Origin: COE1 sp964445375
GTDB taxonomy: Bacteria; Bacillota; Clostridia; Lachnospirales; Lachnospiraceae
Reading direction: 5' to 3'
Assembly (NCBI GenBank): GCA_964445375.1
Contig: CAYUKO010000140.1
Coordinates: 1-9,814 of the forward strand
DNA: 9,814 nucleotides
In this document: one piece after another, positions 5,169 to 9,814 of the stretch
Layout: each line of letters begins with the position of its first letter
How positions within the stretch are numbered: position 1 is the first letter of the stretch
Translations under genes and position numbers: made by a program
Notes under the pieces: generated by a model
Database searches by the model: none
Seen by the model: only the letters and a program-made list of their open reading frames with translations
What the model was told of the DNA's origin: nothing

Positions 5169-7082
5169 TTACAACTTCTTTACCGAAAGTGTTCTAATGG
5201 CATTCAATACAGCAAGAACCATAACTCCTACATCTGCAAAAATGGCTACCCACATATTCGCAATACCAACTGCTCCCAATGCCAGACAGATTACTTTCAC
5301 GCCAATTGCAAAGTAAATATTCTCATAGACTATGCGGATGCATTTTCTTGAAATCTTAATTGCCTTTGCAATTTTTAATGGGTCATCATCCATTAATACA
5401 ATATCTGCTGCTTCAATTGCCGCATCTGAGCCAAGTGCTCCCATCGCAATACCAATATCTGCTCTTGATAATACAGGTGCATCATTGATACCATCACCGA
5501 CAAAGGCAAGCTTCTCTTTCTCACCCTTATGCTGTAAAAGTTCCTCTACTTTGGAAACTTTATCCGCAGGAAGAAGTTCACTATAGACCTCATCAATACC
5601 AAGCTCTCTTGCTACTTGCTCTGCGGTATTCTTTCTGTCTCCGGTTAACATAACTGTTTTCTTGATTCCTGCCTGCTTTAAAGCCTTAATCGCGGACTTT
5701 GCTGTCGGCTTTAACTTATCAGAAATCAAAATATATCCGCCATACGCACCATTTATTGCTATATGAACTACGGTTCCCGTCTCCTGTACATCCTTTGCCA
5801 GAATTCCAAGTCTGTCCATGAGCTTTTCATTTCCTGCTGCTACGGCTATGCCATCTACCAAAGCAGTTACGCCATTTCCGCTGATTTCTTCCACATTAGC
5901 GACACGGTTGGTATCAACCTCCTTGCCATATGCTTTTTGCAGACTCTTACTGATTGGATGTGACGAATAGCTTTCTACTAACGCAGCATATTCTATCAGC
6001 TTGGATTCCTCTATCTGTTCTGCGCTGATTTTGCTTACTTCAAAAACACCTTCTGTCATAGTTCCTGTTTTATCGAACACAACATACTTTGTCTGGGCAA
6101 GTGTTTCCAGATAATTAGAACCTTTTATCAACACTCCCGCGTTACTTGCTCCACCGATTCCCGCAAAGAAGCTTAACGGAATACTGATTACCAGTGCGCA
6201 AGGGCAGCTGATTACAAGAAATGTCAGTGCTCGAAGCACCCATACACCCCATTCCGGTGATAATCCCATAAATAACATTCTACAGATTGGTGGCAAAATG
6301 GCAAGTACTACCGCGCCATAACAAACTGCCGGCGTATAATACTTTGCAAACTTCGAAATGAAATTCTCTGACCTGGACTTTCTGGAACTTGCATTCTCCA
6401 CCAGTTCTAAAATCTTTGATACGGTAGACTCTCCAAATTCCCTGGTGGTTCGAATCTTAAGAACACCTGTCATATTGATACAACCACTGATTACTTCATC
6501 CCCAACAGCTGCTTCTCTTGGAAGACTTTCTCCTGTCAGCGCGCTGGTGTTCAATGTTGTGCTTCCTTCCACAATAACACCATCGATTGGAATCTTCTCG
6601 CCCGGCTGGACAAGTATCACACTTCCAACCTCTACTTCATCAGGATCAACCTGTTCCAGCTTACCATCCTCATTCTCAATATTGGCATAGTCAGGGCGAA
6701 TATCCATAAGCTCACTGATATTTCTGCGGCTCTTACCTACTGCATAACTCTGGAACAACTCTCCAATCTGGTAAAAAAGCATTACTGCAACGCCTTCTCT
6801 TCCATTTTCAAGCCCTTCTGCCATTTCCCCATGCAGCACACGGTAAATACCAAGTGCTATCGCACCTACAGTTGCAATCGCCATTAAGAAATTCTCATCA
6901 AAAACCTGTTTATTGCGGATTCCCTTCCATGCCTTAATAAGGATATCATACCCAATTACCAGATAGGGAATCATATATAATACGAACTTTATATATTCTT
7001 TGATTGGTAACAATTCGAGGATAACAATGCATACTGCTGCAATGATAATCCTTCGCAGTACCTTTTTCTGTTTCTTATTCAT
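5169..7082 (-). CDS. cadA: Zn/Cd/Pb-exporting P1B-type ATPase (CadA/ZntA type)
   Basis: This inner-membrane ATPase exports divalent soft metals. The 637-aa protein has paired N-terminal membrane segments (about 11-50 and 63-82), the actuator TGES (183-186), the transport motif CPC (293-295), the phosphorylation site DKTGT (337-341), His375-Pro376 in SSHPIS, TGDR (480-483) and GDGINDAP (529-536). In the last membrane pair Lys596 (AIGVK) and Asp617 (FADVG) match the residues that define the Zn/Cd/Pb subgroup, so copper or cobalt transport is less likely. There is no N-terminal HMA domain. Instead a separate HMA gene ends 32 bp upstream. ATG 7082 is chosen because GGAGG precedes it by 7 bases. 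An in-frame start 18 bases earlier lacks such a site and would include it. Confidence 0.95.
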   Translation of the reverse strand: MNKKQKKVLRRIIIAAVCIVILELLPIKEYIKFVLYMIPYLVIGYDILIKAWKGIRNKQVFDENFLMAIATVGAIALGIYRVLHGEMAEGLENGREGVAVMLFYQIGELFQSYAVGKSRRNISELMDIRPDYANIENEDGKLEQVDPDEVEVGSVILVQPGEKIPIDGVIVEGSTTLNTSALTGESLPREAAVGDEVISGCINMTGVLKIRTTREFGESTVSKILELVENASSRKSRSENFISKFAKYYTPAVCYGAVVLAILPPICRMLFMGLSPEWGVWVLRALTFLVISCPCALVISIPLSFFAGIGGASNAGVLIKGSNYLETLAQTKYVVFDKTGTMTEGVFEVSKISAEQIEESKLIEYAALVESYSSHPISKSLQKAYGKEVDTNRVANVEEISGNGVTALVDGIAVAAGNEKLMDRLGILAKDVQETGTVVHIAINGAYGGYILISDKLKPTAKSAIKALKQAGIKKTVMLTGDRKNTAEQVARELGIDEVYSELLPADKVSKVEELLQHKGEKEKLAFVGDGINDAPVLSRADIGIAMGALGSDAAIEAADIVLMDDDPLKIAKAIKISRKCIRIVYENIYFAIGVKVICLALGAVGIANMWVAIFADVGVMVLAVLNAIRTLSVKKL

Positions 7083-7114
7083 ACATTGTCCTCCAGTCAA
7101 TACCTGTTATCATT

Positions 7115-7333
7115 TTATAAGTATATCTCGCAGTCATCCTCTACTTTCTTGCAATTTGCAAGCACATCCTGCATAACTGCCTTTACATCTGCACCATCTT
7201 CGAATTCTACATTCATCTTTAAGGTCATAAAATTAACGGTAGCATCCTTTACGCCTGCTGTCTTCTTGGCTGCTTCTTCCATCTTATTGGCACAATTTGC
7301 ACAATCTACTTCAATCTTGTATGTTTTCTTCAT
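7115..7333 (-). CDS. Free-standing HMA-domain metal-binding protein
   Basis: This 72-aa protein is a single heavy-metal-associated (ferredoxin-like) domain. Its metal loop is VDCANCANKMEEA, with Cys11 and Cys14 as CxxC ligands, followed by the usual AAKKTAGVKDATVNF helix-strand and MNVEFEDGADVKAVMQDVL. Extra cysteines at 61 and 68 lie near the C-terminus. It is the first gene of the efflux operon, directly before an ATPase that lacks such a domain. It therefore probably hands metal to, or regulates, that pump from the cytosol. This is inference from context. The ATG at 7333 is preferred: AGGTGG sits 8 bases upstream, while a GTG four codons earlier overlaps that site. No signal peptide is visible. 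Confidence 0.88.
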   Translation of the reverse strand: MKKTYKIEVDCANCANKMEEAAKKTAGVKDATVNFMTLKMNVEFEDGADVKAVMQDVLANCKKVEDDCEIYL

Positions 7334-7361
7334 ATCTGTTTCCACCTTTTCTTATTTTATT

Positions 7362-7385
7362 ACATATGAGCAATTATTCATATGT
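7362..7385 (-). promoter_or_regulatory. ArsR/SmtB-type operator of the efflux operon
   Basis: ACATATGA (7362-7369) and TCATATGT (7378-7385) form a perfect 8-bp inverted repeat. The 12-base half-sites ACATATGAGCAA and TTATTCATATGT match at 10 of 12 positions. The pattern ATATGAnCA..TATTCATAT is the known ArsR/SmtB operator form. It covers about +1 to +24 of the predicted transcript, so bound ArsR (4726-5115) would block initiation. Confidence 0.85.
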
Positions 7386-7392
7386 TGTTTTT

Positions 7393-7420
7393 AGTATATC
7401 ATGCTCTTGCTTATTGTCAA
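7393..7420 (-). promoter_or_regulatory. Strong sigma-A promoter of the HMA-cadA-arsR operon
   Basis: On the - strand a perfect -35 TTGACA (7420-7415), a 16-bp spacer and -10 TATACT (7398-7393) with an extended TGA just before it. Transcription should start near 7386, at the edge of the operator. It is the best promoter match in the window and suits a gene set held off by a repressor. Confidence 0.9.
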
Positions 7421-7450
7421 TACCGTAATTTCTCTTTCAAACATTTTTTC

Positions 7451-8446
7451 TTACGATATCATTGCTTTTATTGCTTCCATGCGTCCTTTTTTTCTACTTG
7501 TATACTTATATATATTGCCATCTGCTGCCTTAATATCAAGACAGGTATGTGTAACCGTTCCCACCTTGTTTTTCATCGTTAATATACCATAAGATACATT
7601 AACAATATTTTTCCTTGGAATCGCAACAAATCTACAAAGTGGAATATCCCTAATACAGACAAAGTTTCTGGTAATTCTAATATTGATATCCTTTAATTCT
7701 ACGTCTTTTAACTCTTTATTTAATAGATTTAGATATCTATTAAAGCACCCTTTATCGGTACCATCGCAAAAGTATTTCAATGTTTTTCCCATTCGGGAAT
7801 ACTCCATATTGTATAAACCCAAAATATTTCGTATGGTCCATAAAATAAATGGTAAAACAAAAACCGAACCCATGATACTCTCCTTAAAGTAAGGCTCATA
7901 TCCAGTATCTAACCACCCACAAATGCTCTTATACACATTAAATGAATACATAAATGATGTAAATAGCAATGTTGCCAGTCCTAAATATCTCGTAAGTCCA
8001 CGAAGTCTGTACACGCGAAATAATTGAAACGGATTATCAAAATGAATCCTGCTTTTTTTATATGTTTTATGAAACTCTATAAGCAGCACCTGTTCCTCTT
8101 GCATCAGAGTATACTTGGTATTTTCAAAAAAGTAATAACTTATGTCTTTCATTCTGATATCAGGTTCTCCAAGCATCCCAGTCACTGCATCTTTGAGTAT
8201 GCCGGTTCTACTACTGTTATCAATCTCTAATTCCAGTCCTTTTAATCGCTGATTTACAAATAATGCCTGCCCAATAAATGGGATATTTGTCTTTCTCTCA
8301 ACAACAGAAAAGGTATAACATGTTGTAGCTTCATCCATAAGCAGCTTCTGTTTACAATTAGATACCTTTTCCAAAAACCACTTCTCTTTTGTATTATAAT
8401 CCAAACACCAGTCATTCAGTACACAACAAAATACATTCAGTGTCAT
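7451..8446 (-). CDS. Unrecognised two-TM membrane protein
   Basis: I do not recognise this 331-aa protein. It has a soluble N-terminal part (about 1-150), two hydrophobic segments (about 155-176 and 191-212) and a soluble C-terminal part (about 213-331). With a Lys/Arg-rich stretch before the first segment and a short loop between them, both soluble parts probably face the cytoplasm. The C-terminal end alternates strands and ends in a helix (VAIPRKNIVNVSYG, then LDIKAADGNIYKYTSRKKGRMEAIKAMI), which recalls PH-like domains of bacterial membrane proteins. That is a shape impression only. Nine or more cysteines are scattered without a CxxC motif. Its ATG overlaps the stop of the upstream kinase gene as ATGA, so translation is probably coupled. 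The DNA is more A+T-rich than its neighbours (for example 7681-7740 has 12 G/C in 60), which may hint at recent acquisition. Confidence 0.8.
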   Translation of the reverse strand: MTLNVFCCVLNDWCLDYNTKEKWFLEKVSNCKQKLLMDEATTCYTFSVVERKTNIPFIGQALFVNQRLKGLELEIDNSSRTGILKDAVTGMLGEPDIRMKDISYYFFENTKYTLMQEEQVLLIEFHKTYKKSRIHFDNPFQLFRVYRLRGLTRYLGLATLLFTSFMYSFNVYKSICGWLDTGYEPYFKESIMGSVFVLPFILWTIRNILGLYNMEYSRMGKTLKYFCDGTDKGCFNRYLNLLNKELKDVELKDINIRITRNFVCIRDIPLCRFVAIPRKNIVNVSYGILTMKNKVGTVTHTCLDIKAADGNIYKYTSRKKGRMEAIKAMIS

Positions 8447-9486
8447 TCATCCATCATCCTCACTTCCATTTCCCCCAGGCTGTTAAAGTATGCCTCTTCC
8501 ATCGGAATCCACCGATTCTTAAAGTGCTCCAGCATTTCTTCTCCGTCTCTTTTTCGGATTCTCTCAAGCTGCTCTGCTGCCTCTACATCACAAAAGACCT
8601 TGCATACCATATAATCGCCTAATGCCGGATGGCAACTGTATGCTCCTTCTACGATATAATAATTGCCTCCCTTGACAGTAACAAAATCACCTAACATCAT
8701 TCTACTGCAATCAAATCTCTGATAGGTAAAATCCTCTGCTGCTTTTAGCTTTGGAAGTACTTCATCACGTACTCTCTCATAGTGTATATTTCCGCCAGGT
8801 GTTGCAAATCGTTCTTTGGTCCGAAGTTCTAACGGCAGAAAAAAGTCATCCATATGAACAACACCTGCATCCAGAACCTTTGCCAGCATTCCTGCCATGG
8901 TTGTTTTCCCGGATGCACATCTTCCGTCTATTGCAATGGTATGTATTTTCTTTTGCGGAAACTTGGCAATCTTCTCTAAGATAGGGAACAATCGAATGTA
9001 TCGACTACACACGATACGGTACGCCGGATGTTCCTGCTGACGATATACTTCACTGTGATGCACTGGTCCCTGCTTACTGATACACTCCCACTCTGTAACA
9101 GAAAAAGAAAAGCCCCCATCTTTCACCAGCTTCCCTGCCTCTTTTAAGCATTGAGCATAGCTTTCTTCTGCGTGAATATCCGTAAAGGATGCCGACTCCA
9201 CAAACATACGAAACAGCCAAATCAACGGCATATTTCTACGTTTCCATTCCCTTAGATTCATACGACATACCTTATCATGAATCTGCTCATACAGTTTTTC
9301 TGACACATCTGTCACTTCTATTTCTTCGAATTCCTGACTTAGCCATGTAAATGCCGCCTCTTTATCCGCCAATAAATGCTCTGCTCCAAAAGCTGCTTGA
9401 TAACACATCTTAACCACATCCTGCGGCTGCATGGTTGGATGCAAACATACCTGCTCCAGTAAGTAGTCTTTAAATGTCTGAACCAT
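8443..9486 (-). CDS. Two-domain protein: conserved N-terminal domain fused to uridine-kinase-like P-loop kinase
   Basis: The C-terminal half (about 180-347) is a P-loop kinase of the uridine kinase/phosphoribulokinase-like type. It has Walker A GRCASGKTT (188-196), the acidic MDDFF (212-216), ATPGGNIHYERV (228-239), a YIVEGAYS strand (277-284) and a lid-like arginine region RIRKRDGEE (309-317). The N-terminal half (about 1-170) has MQPQDVVKMCYQAAFGAEHLL, DKVCRMNLREWK, PLIWLFRMF and PVHHSEVYR. These appear to be a conserved domain in their own right, but I know no function for it. The substrate is unknown, and a nucleoside or other small alcohol is only a guess. ATG 9486 has AAGGGC 5 bases upstream. 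The gene lies 8 bp after the DUF3842 gene and overlaps the membrane-protein gene by 4 bp, so the three form one transcription unit. Confidence 0.85.
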   Translation of the reverse strand: MVQTFKDYLLEQVCLHPTMQPQDVVKMCYQAAFGAEHLLADKEAAFTWLSQEFEEIEVTDVSEKLYEQIHDKVCRMNLREWKRRNMPLIWLFRMFVESASFTDIHAEESYAQCLKEAGKLVKDGGFSFSVTEWECISKQGPVHHSEVYRQQEHPAYRIVCSRYIRLFPILEKIAKFPQKKIHTIAIDGRCASGKTTMAGMLAKVLDAGVVHMDDFFLPLELRTKERFATPGGNIHYERVRDEVLPKLKAAEDFTYQRFDCSRMMLGDFVTVKGGNYYIVEGAYSCHPALGDYMVCKVFCDVEAAEQLERIRKRDGEEMLEHFKNRWIPMEEAYFNSLGEMEVRMMDE

Positions 9487-9494
9487 ATTTGCCC

Positions 9495-9814
9495 TTATGC
9501 CTCCATTATACGATTTACCGCTTCCGCAATATACTCCGACAACTTCTTATTCTCTATGCCAATAATGTTAGCATGGCAGCGGTTCATTGGAATCAAATAC
9601 AATTTTGCATTGCTGGAAGAAACTGCCTCTGCCATTTTCGGGGTAATTTCACCCAGCATGGCATTTGCCATAACAATTCCGACAGGTCCCACAATGGCAT
9701 CAACTCTCTGACTATTAAAAAACACTGCATTTTCACCCGTTGCCCCAAGGGATGTTCCACCCTTCATCATATTTGCTGTAGCCGTGGCATTGGTTCCAAC
9801 GGCAATTATCTCTA
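9495..9814 (-). CDS. DUF3842 family protein, 5' end beyond the window
   Basis: The last 105 residues are visible and the gene runs off the right edge. The reading EIIAVGTNATATANMMKGG at the edge shows that the frame continues upstream of the internal ATG at 9770, so that ATG is not the start. Typical DUF3842 marks are VGTNATATANM, GATGENAVFFNSQRVDAIVGP, GIVMANAMLGEITPKMAEAV and the late Asn-Cys segment MNRCHANIIGI. Family members are about 135 residues long with an N-terminal glycine-rich nucleotide-binding-like strand, which would lie outside the window. Biochemical function is not known to me. It ends 8 bp before the kinase gene and probably heads or precedes it in an operon. Confidence 0.85.
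   Translation of the reverse strand, partial: EIIAVGTNATATANMMKGGTSLGATGENAVFFNSQRVDAIVGPVGIVMANAMLGEITPKMAEAVSSSNAKLYLIPMNRCHANIIGIENKKLSEYIAEAVNRIMEA

Noticed and set aside
6358..6690. 110-residue + strand reading frame opposite the ATPase gene
   Set aside because: It is Ser/Thr/Leu-rich low-complexity sequence, as expected from the antisense of a real gene, with no start signal.
7086..7394. 102-residue + strand reading frame over the HMA gene and operator
   Set aside because: It is antisense to the HMA gene and runs through the promoter-operator. It is composed mostly of Ser, Phe and Thr with no domain.

Overview
The window reads as chromosomal DNA of an anaerobic Firmicute, most likely a Lachnospiraceae-type Clostridia. 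Base composition is moderate to low G+C. The proteins include clostridial families (DUF4364, DUF3842, a YtqA/YhcC-type radical SAM enzyme) and a short-form malic enzyme. Intergenic regions are compact, with classical sigma-A promoters and hairpin terminators. The genus cannot be fixed from the sequence alone.

Layout. Bases 1-560 hold no gene. They contain a 134-bp mobile element with GTAA-starting inverted ends and a perfect 8-bp target duplication, some weaker stem-loops, and candidate promoters for the malic enzyme. On the + strand follow a malic enzyme (561-1715), a radical SAM protein of the YhcC/YtqA family (1722-2735) and a DUF4364 protein (2783-3298). A 12-bp perfect hairpin then overlaps the stop codons of both convergent genes. 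Everything from 3312 to the end is on the - strand.

The - strand holds three units. In transcription order from the right edge, the first is a DUF3842 gene cut by the window edge, a two-domain P-loop kinase and an unrecognised two-TM membrane protein. The last two overlap by ATGA and the first two are 8 bp apart. The second is a complete metal-efflux operon: a free-standing HMA metallochaperone, a CadA/ZntA-type P1B ATPase with no N-terminal metal-binding domain, and an ArsR/SmtB repressor. It has a strong promoter, an ArsR-type operator over the predicted start site, and a strong terminator. The third is rarA, with a possible promoter that overlaps that terminator.

How the genes work together. 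The efflux operon is the clearest circuit. ArsR should sit on the 24-bp operator until Zn/Cd/Pb binds its Cys and Asp/His/Glu sites. The ATPase then exports the metal, perhaps supplied by the separate HMA protein. The other genes are housekeeping or of unknown role. I found no CRISPR array, phage, toxin-antitoxin or clear defence system. The most unusual items are the MITE-like element, the kinase fusion and the coupled unknown membrane protein.
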